A DNA stretch of 19,985 bases from an uncultured Clostridia bacterium. Lineage in GTDB: Bacteria > Bacillota > Clostridia > Christensenellales > Aristaeellaceae. Where the stretch lies: the NCBI GenBank assembly GCA_904420265.1, contig CAJFUU010000302.1:1-19985 (forward strand), in the 5' to 3' direction. Positions 7,570 through 14,904 of the stretch are shown in pieces (the first letter of the stretch is position 1; each line of letters starts with the position of its first letter). The notes under the pieces were generated by a model. It was not told the DNA's origin. It did no database searches and saw nothing but the letters and a program-made list of their open reading frames with translations. A program made the position numbers and the translations under genes.

Positions 7570-8559
7570 ATGGCGAATTTGAAGGACATCGCGCGCCACC
7601 TGGGCGTCTCCGTTTCGACAGTTTCCCGCGCGCTCAACGGCAGTTGCGAAATCAGCGCGGAAATGCGCGAAAAGGTGCAGACAACGGCCGAAGAGATGGG
7701 CTATTCCCTGCAGGGACGCGGCGGCCGGGCCACGCCGGACTGGAATTGCGCGGGCATTATCGTGCCGGAAGTACAGTCGGAATACTACGCGCGCATCATT
7801 CACGTCGCCAAGGAGCGCCTCGCCGAAAAGGGCTATTCCATTATTATTAAACTCACCGACTTCCTTCCGGAGAAAATGGTCGAATCCATCAACGCCATGA
7901 GCCGCATCCGCGTCAAGTGCCTTTTGATGGTGATCGACACCGAAGAGGTTATTTCCGACCAGATTGTGCGCGCTTTGCAGCGCAGCAATCTGCCCGTAAT
8001 GCTGATTACCTCCAAATACTATCCCCTGTTGGAGTTTGACTGCATCCATCTTGATGAATACAGCGGCATCGTCCGCGGCATCGAACACCTTTGCCGGCGG
8101 GGCTATCAGCGCATCGGCTGCATCAGCGACAGGGTTTCCGTCAACCGCGTAACCATTTTCAAGCAGGCGCTCAAACGCTTGGATATCAAACTCGACCCCC
8201 AATTGATTTGCGTGGGCAGCGAGCGCGCGGAATCTGGCGGCTATTTGCGCATGAAAGAAATGCTGTCCATGAGAGTCCGGCCCGACGCAGTGTTCTGCTG
8301 CTACGATTTGATGGCGATTGGCGCGATCAGCGCGCTGCGGGAAAGCGGTTTGCGCGTTCCCGACGACATGGCCATTATGGGCTTTGACGACCTGACGGTT
8401 TCCCGCTACATAGAAGGCGGACTTACAACCATCGCCAACCCTTGCGAAGATATGATTGCGATTGCCGTCAACGTTTTGACCAAGCGAGCGAAAAACCAGA
8501 ACGCTTCGCAGCAGCAAATTGCGCTGCGGCCCGCGTTGATTGTGCGTTCCACCACGTAA
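7570..8559 (+). CDS. LacI-family transcriptional regulator
   Basis: This 329-residue protein has the LacI/GalR layout. The helix-turn-helix at residues 3-24 reads LKDIARHLGVSVSTVSRALN, followed by a periplasmic-binding-protein-like effector domain from about residue 60 (AGIIVPEVQSEYYARII), including RGIEHLCRRGYQRIGCIS, RPDAVFCCYDLMAIGAI and MGFDDLTVSRYI. These proteins usually repress sugar catabolic genes until a sugar or its derivative binds. The linker (SLQGRGGRATPDW) lacks the usual hinge-helix Leu motif, which may alter operator specificity. The start follows GAGGGGTGAGGAC. It sits between the binding-protein and isomerase genes and is the only regulator in the window, so local control is the simplest inference. 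It has its own promoter. Confidence 0.95.
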   Translation: MANLKDIARHLGVSVSTVSRALNGSCEISAEMREKVQTTAEEMGYSLQGRGGRATPDWNCAGIIVPEVQSEYYARIIHVAKERLAEKGYSIIIKLTDFLPEKMVESINAMSRIRVKCLLMVIDTEEVISDQIVRALQRSNLPVMLITSKYYPLLEFDCIHLDEYSGIVRGIEHLCRRGYQRIGCISDRVSVNRVTIFKQALKRLDIKLDPQLICVGSERAESGGYLRMKEMLSMRVRPDAVFCCYDLMAIGAISALRESGLRVPDDMAIMGFDDLTVSRYIEGGLTTIANPCEDMIAIAVNVLTKRAKNQNASQQQIALRPALIVRSTT

Positions 8560-8679
8560 GCGACGTTTTACCAGGCTTTTCCCGCCGCATGACCCGCGTT
8601 ATTTATATTCGTGTCGCGCACATGCGCGCGCTCGATCATCTATATTATCTGCGCCAAATTATTGAGGAGGATTTTCCGC

Positions 8680-10041
8680 ATGAAAAAGCAGCAAGTAGGG
8701 TTTGTATGTTTTGGGGAAATCAATACGCCCTTTGAGCGTCTGCAAATCAAACACGACCAGGCTTTGAAAACCCTTGCCGCCCTGGATTGCGAACTGTTGG
8801 ACGCCGGCATTGTCATTGACGATCCCGGCTATGAAACGGCCGACGCCGCGCTGGCAAAGCTGGAAGGCGCGCCCCTGTCCTGCCTGATTGTATGTGTGGC
8901 GGGCTGGGTGCCCACCCACGCGGTCATTCGCGTAACCGACCCGCTGCGCCATGTGCCGATGCTTTTATGGGGCCTGTGCGGCTGGTATGAAAACGGCCGT
9001 TTGATCACCACCGCCGATCAGGCCGGCACCTCTGCCATCCGCCCCGCGTTTGAGGCGCTTGGCTATACGTTCAAGTTTGTTTACAGCATTGTGGAAAAGC
9101 CCGCGCCGCTGGACAAGATTTCCGCCTTCATCGCCGCTTGCCGCGCCCGCACGGCCCTGCGCAGCGCCCGCATCGGCACGATGGGCTATCGCGATATGCT
9201 CCTTTATGGCACGCAGTTCGAGGGCAATTCCATGCGCGGCCAGATCGGCATAGAGGTCGAGCCGTTTGAAATGCTCGAAATGGTGCAAAACCTGGAAAAA
9301 CTCGACGCCGAAAAGGTGCGTGAGGGCATCCGGTTTGTAAAGGAAAACTGGGTGTTCAAGCGTCCCTGCGACGATTCTGTGATTGAAAAGGGCGTGCGCT
9401 ATGCGCTGGCCGTGGGCATGAAGATTGAGGAGCGCGGCTACGAGGCCGTCTCCCTGATCGACGTAGACGGCATGAAGAAGCTGTTGGGCTTCCCCCCGGC
9501 GATGGTGTTTATGCTGCTGGAGCATTACTACGGCGTGCAGACCATTCCGGAAAACGACATCATGGGCGCGGCCACGCAGCTTATCCTCAAGTACCTCTCC
9601 GGGCAGACCATCCCCTATCTGGAGTATTACGAGTTCTTTGAGGACAGCATGATCGCCGGCGTGCCGGACTTCGTGCCCAAGGCTGCCACGCTGGGCGACG
9701 TTACGGTGCTGCCCGCCGCATTCGGACTTTTGAACGCCTCGCTGCTCAATGTTTCCCAGGTCAAAACGGGCTACGTCACCTGTGCGCGCCTGGTCTATCT
9801 GGGCGGCAAATACAAAATGCACGTCTATACCGGCCGTGGCGAAACGCCCATGCCCTGGAACGAGTTTGGTTGGGACGACCCTGCGCCGCAGCTCCCCAGC
9901 CTGCGCATCTTCCCCGATTCCTGCACGGTGGAAGCGTTCGCCCAGAACGTCTGCAGCCAGCATGTGCTGGTCGCCTATGGCGACTATGCCGAGGCGCTGC
10001 GCGACTTCTGCAAGATCATGGATATCGAACTGGTCATGTAA
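8680..10041 (+). CDS. L-fucose/L-arabinose isomerase-family protein
   Basis: This 453-residue protein resembles the FucI/AraA superfamily, metal-dependent enzymes that interconvert aldoses and ketoses. Visible hallmarks are an N-terminal Rossmann-like part (QVGFVCFGEINTPF, then CLIVCVAGWVPTH), IGTMGYRDM near 165-173, MKKLLGFPPAMVFMLLEHYYG near 265-285, PENDIMGAATQ at 290-300 (E291 may equal the first metal-binding Glu) and a C-terminal SQHVLVAYGDYAEAL (H428, G434, D435) like the family's final metal-binding region. The second acidic ligand region is diverged, so the substrate or reaction may differ. The ATG at 8680 follows GAGGAGG; the frame is open upstream to 8611 without a ribosome binding site. 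The 120-base gap after the regulator shows no clear terminator, so co-transcription is likely. Confidence 0.78.
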   Translation: MKKQQVGFVCFGEINTPFERLQIKHDQALKTLAALDCELLDAGIVIDDPGYETADAALAKLEGAPLSCLIVCVAGWVPTHAVIRVTDPLRHVPMLLWGLCGWYENGRLITTADQAGTSAIRPAFEALGYTFKFVYSIVEKPAPLDKISAFIAACRARTALRSARIGTMGYRDMLLYGTQFEGNSMRGQIGIEVEPFEMLEMVQNLEKLDAEKVREGIRFVKENWVFKRPCDDSVIEKGVRYALAVGMKIEERGYEAVSLIDVDGMKKLLGFPPAMVFMLLEHYYGVQTIPENDIMGAATQLILKYLSGQTIPYLEYYEFFEDSMIAGVPDFVPKAATLGDVTVLPAAFGLLNASLLNVSQVKTGYVTCARLVYLGGKYKMHVYTGRGETPMPWNEFGWDDPAPQLPSLRIFPDSCTVEAFAQNVCSQHVLVAYGDYAEALRDFCKIMDIELVM

Positions 10042-10045
10042 AGAC

Positions 10046-10095
10046 AAAAGCGCGCCGGAATCCCGTCGCATGGCGGGGTTCCGGCGCGCTTTTTT
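10046..10095. terminator. Bidirectional Rho-independent terminator between convergent genes
   Basis: A 20-pair stem (10046-10065 with 10074-10093, one G-U pair), an 8-base loop and a TTTTTT run on the plus side, with AAAA on the other arm. It lies between the isomerase stop and the stop of the minus-strand hydrolase, so it can serve both. Confidence 0.92.
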
Positions 10096-10104
10096 GCCGG
10101 CATG

Positions 10105-10926
10105 TCACTGCGCATACATACCCAGGCCGAAATGATACCACTTCAGCCGCTCCGGATGGATAACGGCGCAACCGCTCGCGCGGGCGCGCACCTGCTTTTC
10201 CAGTTCGTCGATGCGCGCGTTGTAAACTTCGGGGGCCTGGCCAAGGTCCATGTGGTGTGGAAGGATCGCCTTGATTCCTCCCTGCGCCGCCAACTCCGCC
10301 AGTTCCTCCGGTTTTTGCTTGGTGTACTGCAAAAGCGCGACGTCCGGCCTGAGTTCGCGCACCAGGGCGATCTGTTCAGGCGTGGCGTTGCTGCCCCAGA
10401 AGAGCAGTTTCAGGCCCGACGGCGTGGTAATGAGATAATCGCGGTACTCCAGGTTGCCATAGAAATTGCAGTCGATTTTTTCCGGCGTGTCATTCCAGGG
10501 GTTTTCCGCCAGATGCCGGGAAAGCGTCTCCAGCGTCGCATGCTGGTTGGTATGCCGCGCAAACAGCGCGCGCACCTTCGCGCCGCCGAAATCCAGTTCC
10601 AGGTTCGGCGTCATGGGATAGACGTCGGCGGGGTTGGCGTTGAGCATGCGAATCAGGCTTGGCGCGGTCAATTCGCCCGCCAGAACCGGACAGGAGAAAC
10701 GCTCCGTCAGCGCTTTGAGGTCTGTAATATGGTCCCAATGGCCGTGGGAAATGAGAATCAGGTCGGCCCGCTCAATGACCTCGGCGCCAAAATCCGTGGC
10801 GGGCGAAGCGCCGACGCAGGGGTCGATAACAATGGAAAAATCCCCCACGCGCACCTCAAAGCAGGCGATGGTCAGCCAGCGCAGCGAAAGCTGCGGCGTC
10901 ATGTGTATACCGGCGGTAAGTTTCAT
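10105..10926 (-). CDS. Metallo-beta-lactamase-fold hydrolase (UlaG-like)
   Basis: This 273-residue cytoplasmic protein has the metallo-beta-lactamase fold and most resembles the UlaG (L-ascorbate-6-phosphate lactonase) branch, which opens lactone rings. The key motif SHGHWDH places metal ligands at H61, H63, D65 and H66; further histidines are at 125 (ARHTNQH) and 224-225 (LPHHMD). Where many relatives have a bridging Asp after a GD, this protein reads FWGSN (177-180), so the metal site may be incomplete or mononuclear. The ATG at 10926 follows GGAGGAAACTGCC; the open frame beyond it lacks a ribosome binding site. The gene is convergent with the isomerase and divergent from the M20 gene, with its own promoter. 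A lactonase or phosphodiesterase role is inference. Confidence 0.82.
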   Translation of the reverse strand: MKLTAGIHMTPQLSLRWLTIACFEVRVGDFSIVIDPCVGASPATDFGAEVIERADLILISHGHWDHITDLKALTERFSCPVLAGELTAPSLIRMLNANPADVYPMTPNLELDFGGAKVRALFARHTNQHATLETLSRHLAENPWNDTPEKIDCNFYGNLEYRDYLITTPSGLKLLFWGSNATPEQIALVRELRPDVALLQYTKQKPEELAELAAQGGIKAILPHHMDLGQAPEVYNARIDELEKQVRARASGCAVIHPERLKWYHFGLGMYAQ

Positions 10927-10947
10927 GGCAGTTTCCTCCTTGAACCG

Positions 10948-10976
10948 ATTATACCATGCCGTCCATGCAAACGCAA
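10948..10976 (-). promoter_or_regulatory. Predicted promoter of the UlaG-like hydrolase gene
   Basis: On the minus strand, TTGCGT (10976-10971), a 17-base spacer and TATAAT (10953-10948) lie about 20 bases before the start codon. The -35 runs into TTGCGTTTGC, which again contains CGTTTG. The rest of 10977-11390 is GC-rich and reads open in several frames, but shows no family-like protein or ribosome binding site; I see no gene there. Confidence 0.6.
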
Positions 10977-11390
10977 GGCAGCGTTTTGCCCGGCGAAACA
11001 TCCCGCTTGCGCATTTTAAAGCTGCGCGCGAAGGCGCATGTTTTCAGGGAAGGCGAACGCGTTGCAGGCGTTCCCTTTGCCCCGGAGGCGGCGCGGCCCA
11101 GGCGCTTTTTTCCAAGGCCCGCCGCATGGCGCTATGGCCGAGGCGCGTTCTGCGCGCTTTTCCCGAACAGGCGCCTTTTTGCGCGCATTGCTTTGAGCGC
11201 CTTGCAAGCGCGCTTCTCCGCCCGGGCAAATGCCTGGAAAACCGCCGGAATTGCCGCGATGCCGGCGCGCCCCCGGCGGCGCTGCGGCGGTTATCTCCCC
11301 TTCTTTGGGCGATCTGGGCGCTGGGGTTGCCTGCAAGCACTTGTCCCTGCGCAAAACACACGGCTTCTGCCCTTTCATCTTTTGTATATT

Positions 11391-11402
11391 CGCGAATTCG
11401 CG
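11391..11402. promoter_or_regulatory. Perfect 12-base palindrome before the M20 gene
   Basis: CGCGAATTCGCG lies directly after a TATATT (11385-11390) that could be a -10 box, and 10 bases before the AGGAGG of the M20 gene. No good -35 is seen. It may be an operator at the transcription start; binding is not shown. Confidence 0.3.
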
Positions 11403-11420
11403 CAAACAGGAGGTATATTT

Positions 11421-12761
11421 ATGGAGCACGCAAAGTACCTGGAACTCGTCGCCAAACACCGCGCGGCCATGGAGGAGGCTGAGCGCTACATCTGGGAACA
11501 TCCCGAAACAGGCTTTCGGGAATGGAAAACTTCCGCCTATTTGGCCGGTATATTTGAAAAGGCCGGCTATACGCTGACCAAAGCGGGCGACATTCCGGGC
11601 TTTTATACCGACATTGAGACTGGCCGTCCCGGCCCGAAACTGCTTATTCTGTGCGAATTGGACGCGTTGCTTGCGCCCGGGCATTTTCAGGCGCGCGAAG
11701 GATGCGCCCATGCCTGCGGCCACCATGCGCAGTGCGCCGCCATGGTCGGCATCGCGTTGGCGCTCCGGGAGCCGGGCGCGTTGGACGGCCTTTCCGGCTC
11801 CATCCGCCTGATGGCCGTGCCCGCGGAAGAGGGCATTGAACTGGACTTCCGCCGCGAGCTGCGCCGGCAGGGCCTCATTCACAGCCCCACCGGCAAAGAG
11901 GAGTTCCTCTACCGCGGCTATATGGACGGCGTGGATTTGGCCTACATGTTCCATACCGGCCCCAGCGACGGCCCCAGGTTCAGTTGCAACGCCGGTTGCA
12001 ACGGCCTGATTATGAAAAGCGCCCGTTATGCCGGCACGGCGGCGCACGCGGGCGGCGCGCCCCACCTGGGCAAAAACGCCCTTTACGCCGCCACGCTCGG
12101 CCTGCAGGCCATCAATTCCCTGCGGGAAACGTTCCAGGACGACGAACATATCCGCATTCACCCCATCATCACCGCCGGCGGCGAATCGGTCAACATCATC
12201 CCGGCCAACGTGCAAATTGATACGTTTGTGCGCGGCGCCAGCATGGAAAGCATTATGCGGGCCAACGAAAAGGTCAACCGCGCTTTGGCCGCCGGCGCGC
12301 TGGCCATGGGTGCGACGGTAAAGGTTTCGGATATGCTCGGCTATGCGCCGCTCACCAACAGCAAAGCGCTGATGGCGGTCGCAAAGGAGTGCGTCGAGGG
12401 ACTCATCGGCGCGGAAAACGTCGAAATGGACGGGGCCTGGGGCTGCGGATCCACCGACATGGGCAACCTCAGTTGTGTGATGCCTTGCATGCATCCGCAC
12501 ATTGCCGGCGCGGCGGGCAAATCGCATGGCGACGACTATCACATCGACGATTTTGACACTGCCTGCGTGCTCTCGGCCCAATGCCAGTTGCTGCTGGCGG
12601 CGGAACTGCTCAAAAACGGCGCTGAAAAGGCCCGCCGCGTCGTGGAAAGCTATGTGCCGCTCTATGCGAGTCGCGAGGAATACTTCCGGGCCATCGACGC
12701 CCTTTCCACCGATCGCGAGCTGATCGCTTACGACGGCGCTTCCGCGCGCGTGCAATTCTGA
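11421..12761 (+). CDS. M20-family amidohydrolase/peptidase (aminobenzoyl-glutamate/aminoacylase-like)
   Basis: This 446-residue metal-dependent hydrolase of the M20 (M20D) family typically cleaves N-acyl amino acids, aminobenzoyl-glutamate or dipeptides in the cytosol. It shows CELDALL near 78-84, HACGHHAQCAA at 97-107 (Cys and His metal ligands), the catalytic pair PAEEG at 134-138 (E136, E137), FHTGPSD near 177-183, the dimerisation-domain pattern GTAAHAGGAPHLGKNA at 205-220, GGESVNIIPANV near 253-264 and the last metal-binding His in GKSHGDDYH (H369). All key residues appear intact and the length is normal. The start follows ACAGGAGG; upstream in-frame codons lack support. It is followed after 179 bases by the second ceramidase-like gene on the same strand, a likely operon. 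Confidence 0.92.
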   Translation: MEHAKYLELVAKHRAAMEEAERYIWEHPETGFREWKTSAYLAGIFEKAGYTLTKAGDIPGFYTDIETGRPGPKLLILCELDALLAPGHFQAREGCAHACGHHAQCAAMVGIALALREPGALDGLSGSIRLMAVPAEEGIELDFRRELRRQGLIHSPTGKEEFLYRGYMDGVDLAYMFHTGPSDGPRFSCNAGCNGLIMKSARYAGTAAHAGGAPHLGKNALYAATLGLQAINSLRETFQDDEHIRIHPIITAGGESVNIIPANVQIDTFVRGASMESIMRANEKVNRALAAGALAMGATVKVSDMLGYAPLTNSKALMAVAKECVEGLIGAENVEMDGAWGCGSTDMGNLSCVMPCMHPHIAGAAGKSHGDDYHIDDFDTACVLSAQCQLLLAAELLKNGAEKARRVVESYVPLYASREEYFRAIDALSTDRELIAYDGASARVQF

Positions 12762-12773
12762 TACGCGCGTTTC

Positions 12774-12780
12774 AAGGAGG
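12774..12780 (+). other. Orphan ribosome binding site without a following start codon
   Basis: AAGGAGG is followed by ACGATACGG with no ATG, GTG or TTG at normal distance. It sits 13 bases after the M20 stop, and the next real start is at 12941. It may mark a deleted gene start. Confidence 0.4.
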
Positions 12781-12899
12781 ACGATACGGCGCACTTTGGC
12801 GCCAGGGCTTTGCGGAACCGCATGGGCCGGGGCCGAAATCCCAGAGCGGAAAATACGCCTCGGACTTCCCTTTGAACCGTATGAATCAAACGCAGGCGA

Positions 12900-12915
12900 G
12901 GCGGCCGAAGCCGCC
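12900..12915 (+). other. Short perfect intercistronic hairpin
   Basis: GGCGGC pairs with GCCGCC around a CGAA loop, nine bases before the AGGAGG (12925-12930) of the second ceramidase-like gene. It could influence translation initiation or mRNA processing between the two genes. Confidence 0.35.
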
Positions 12916-12940
12916 CGTCGCGACAGGAGGATGCAAATTT

Positions 12941-14398
12941 ATGAACGCACCCATCAAAATCGGCTGGGCGCAGACCGACATCACGCCGGACCGGCCCGTA
13001 TACGTCATCGGCCAGCTCTATTCGCGCATTTCTTCCTATGTACACGACCCGCTCACGGCCACCTGCCTGGCGCTGGACAACGGCGAAAGCCAGATGACCC
13101 TTGTCTCCCTGGACATGGCTTCCGTGCCGACGGAGCACATACCGCAGATACTCTCGCGCCTTCATGCGGATGGATTGGATCCCTCGCGCGTGGTGTTCAA
13201 CGCCATCCACACCCACAATTCCAGCATGTACGGCGCAAACGTAACCCTGGAGGAGTTCTTCAAGAGCGTGCTGGGCGACCTCTGCCCGGAGCCGGAAGAG
13301 CCGGAAAACATCCTCAAGGGCGAAGAACTTTCCGAATTTTTCGTGGAAAAGATGGTCGCGCTCATCGAGGACGCCTGGGCCGCACGCGCCCCCGGCAGCG
13401 TGGCCCTCGCCCATGACTACGCCGCCGTGGCTTTCTGCCGCCGCCCGCAATTCCTGGTGGACGGCAGGAAGGAAACGCGCATGTACGGCGCCTGTTCCGC
13501 GAAAAACTTCCTCGGTTTTGAGGACTGCTCCGACCACGCCGCCGATATGCTCTATACCTGGGACGCGCAGGGCCGCCTCACCGGCGTGGCCGTGTGCATC
13601 CCCTGCCCCGCCCAGGTATACGAACTGCACGATTTTCTCTCCGCCGATTACTGGGGCGAGGCGCGCGCCTTTATCCGCGAGGCGTTGGGCGACTTGTATA
13701 TACTGCCGCTGTGCGGCGCGGCGGGCGACCAGAACCCCCTGGACCTGGTGCGCATCTCCAAGGACAATGTGGAGGAACTGAAAATCTGGAACGCACAGGA
13801 AACGGCGGTGTGGCGCAACTTCGATATGCTGCAGGAATGCCGGGACATCGGCATGCGCATACGCGACGCGGTGCTCCGCGGCCACGAAAAGGCGCGCAAT
13901 TACCGCGAAACCCGCCCCGTTTTTCGGGTGAGCGCCTTTGAAATGGACGTGGCGCTGCGCACGGTGGACGAGGCCGACGTTCTGGCCGCGCAGGCGCGCA
14001 TCGACGCGATAAAGGCAAAATACGCCGGCTCGAAAATGCCGGAAGGCGAAATGGTGCGCTGCTTTGAAGACATCGGTTATCTGAACCGTTGGAAATTGCA
14101 GCGGCAAAGTACGCGTTTCCGTTTCCCGGTGTTCGTGTTCCGCCTGAGCGGCGCGGCCTTTGCTACAAATCCGTTTGAACTGTATGTGGATTACAGTTTC
14201 CGCATGAAGGCGCGCTGCAAGGCGCGGCAGGCGTTCATCATCCAACTCTCCTCCAACGCCAAGGGCGGTTATTTGCCCACGCGCGCGGCCGTCGAAGGCG
14301 GCAGCTACGGCTCCAAACCGGTATCCACAACCGTGGGTCCGGAGGGCGGCGACGAGTTGGTCGAAAAGACGCTGGCGGCCATGGACGCCCTGTTCTAG
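12941..14398 (+). CDS. Neutral/alkaline non-lysosomal ceramidase family hydrolase, copy 2
   Basis: This 485-residue paralog of the 3968-5485 product shares its order of motifs: IKIGWAQTDITPDRP at the start, DPLTAT near 36-41, AIHTHNSS at 88-95, CPAQ at 222-225, SADYWGEA at 234-241, AAGDQNPLDLVR at 260-271, NPFELYVDY at 410-418 (E413) and GGYLPT at 442-447 (Y444). The nucleophile position, Ser in classic ceramidases, is Asn265 here, and the HTHxGPG glycines are lost (HTHNSS), so activity may differ from copy 1 or be absent. No signal peptide is seen. I choose the ATG at 12941 behind AGGAGG, ten bases away; the frame is open to 12872 but without a ribosome binding site. It is downstream of the M20 amidohydrolase on the same strand, suggesting a shared transcript and substrate. 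Confidence 0.82.
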   Translation: MNAPIKIGWAQTDITPDRPVYVIGQLYSRISSYVHDPLTATCLALDNGESQMTLVSLDMASVPTEHIPQILSRLHADGLDPSRVVFNAIHTHNSSMYGANVTLEEFFKSVLGDLCPEPEEPENILKGEELSEFFVEKMVALIEDAWAARAPGSVALAHDYAAVAFCRRPQFLVDGRKETRMYGACSAKNFLGFEDCSDHAADMLYTWDAQGRLTGVAVCIPCPAQVYELHDFLSADYWGEARAFIREALGDLYILPLCGAAGDQNPLDLVRISKDNVEELKIWNAQETAVWRNFDMLQECRDIGMRIRDAVLRGHEKARNYRETRPVFRVSAFEMDVALRTVDEADVLAAQARIDAIKAKYAGSKMPEGEMVRCFEDIGYLNRWKLQRQSTRFRFPVFVFRLSGAAFATNPFELYVDYSFRMKARCKARQAFIIQLSSNAKGGYLPTRAAVEGGSYGSKPVSTTVGPEGGDELVEKTLAAMDALF

Positions 14399-14741
14399 GG
14401 GCCGCTTGCGAGGGAAAGAATCCGCAGTTCAAGGGAATTTTCCGTTCGTTCCAGCGGAGCATTCCCGCTTCCCGGAACCAAGTCAGAAATTCGCAGCGAA
14501 CCGGCGGAAAAGACCCGAAAGCGCATTGAACGAACAGGCCCTGGCGCGACTGCGCGGTCCGAAATATCCGAATTTCGGCGTTGGCGAAGTATTTCCGGAA
14601 AAACGGCGGGCAAGGCGTTTGCCGGTTTCAAATCGCCAAATTCCAACGCGCCGGAAAAGCTGCGCCGCAGATAAGGTTTCCTTATGTCGCAACAGGCCTG
14701 CCGGCATTGAGCGGTTGCGCAGTACGCCACAGACAAACAAC
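14399..14741. other. Gene-free stretch after the second ceramidase-like gene
   Basis: No protein with recognisable features is seen on either strand. A small hairpin is present (CCGAAAT at 14559-14565 with ATTTCGG at 14572-14578). I find no convincing promoter. It may be a long 3' untranslated region reaching the terminator at 14742, or decayed coding sequence. Confidence 0.5.
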
Positions 14742-14779
14742 GTCCGGCGGCCCGGTTTTGCAGGCCGTCGGACATTTTT
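14742..14779 (+). terminator. Rho-independent terminator far downstream of the ceramidase-like gene
   Basis: GTCCGGCGGCC (14742-14752) pairs with GGCCGTCGGAC (14763-14773) with one G-U pair, followed by ATTTTTG. It lies about 345 bases after the nearest stop codon, so it ends either a long trailer or a separate small RNA. Confidence 0.75.
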
Positions 14780-14904
14780 GCGCTCAAAAACGCGCCGCGC
14801 GAATCTGTATGCGCCGTCGCCGCAGGCACCCCCTTGCGCATATGGCTGCGCAAAGCGCGGCCGCCCCTACGCCAAACGCCTTGACGCGCCGCGAATATTC
14901 GCCT

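Noticed and set aside
10956..11420. N-terminal extension of the M20 protein reading in frame to 10956
   Set aside because: The extension is Arg/Ala-rich with no family match, and the ATG at 11421 has an AGGAGG site and the normal family start.
11016..12794. Long open frame on the minus strand opposite the M20 gene
   Set aside because: It mirrors the GC-rich coding strand; its translation is His/Arg/Ala-rich with no recognisable motif. The same holds for the long antisense frames at 3941-5722, 6015-7637, 8965-10071 and 12728-14245.
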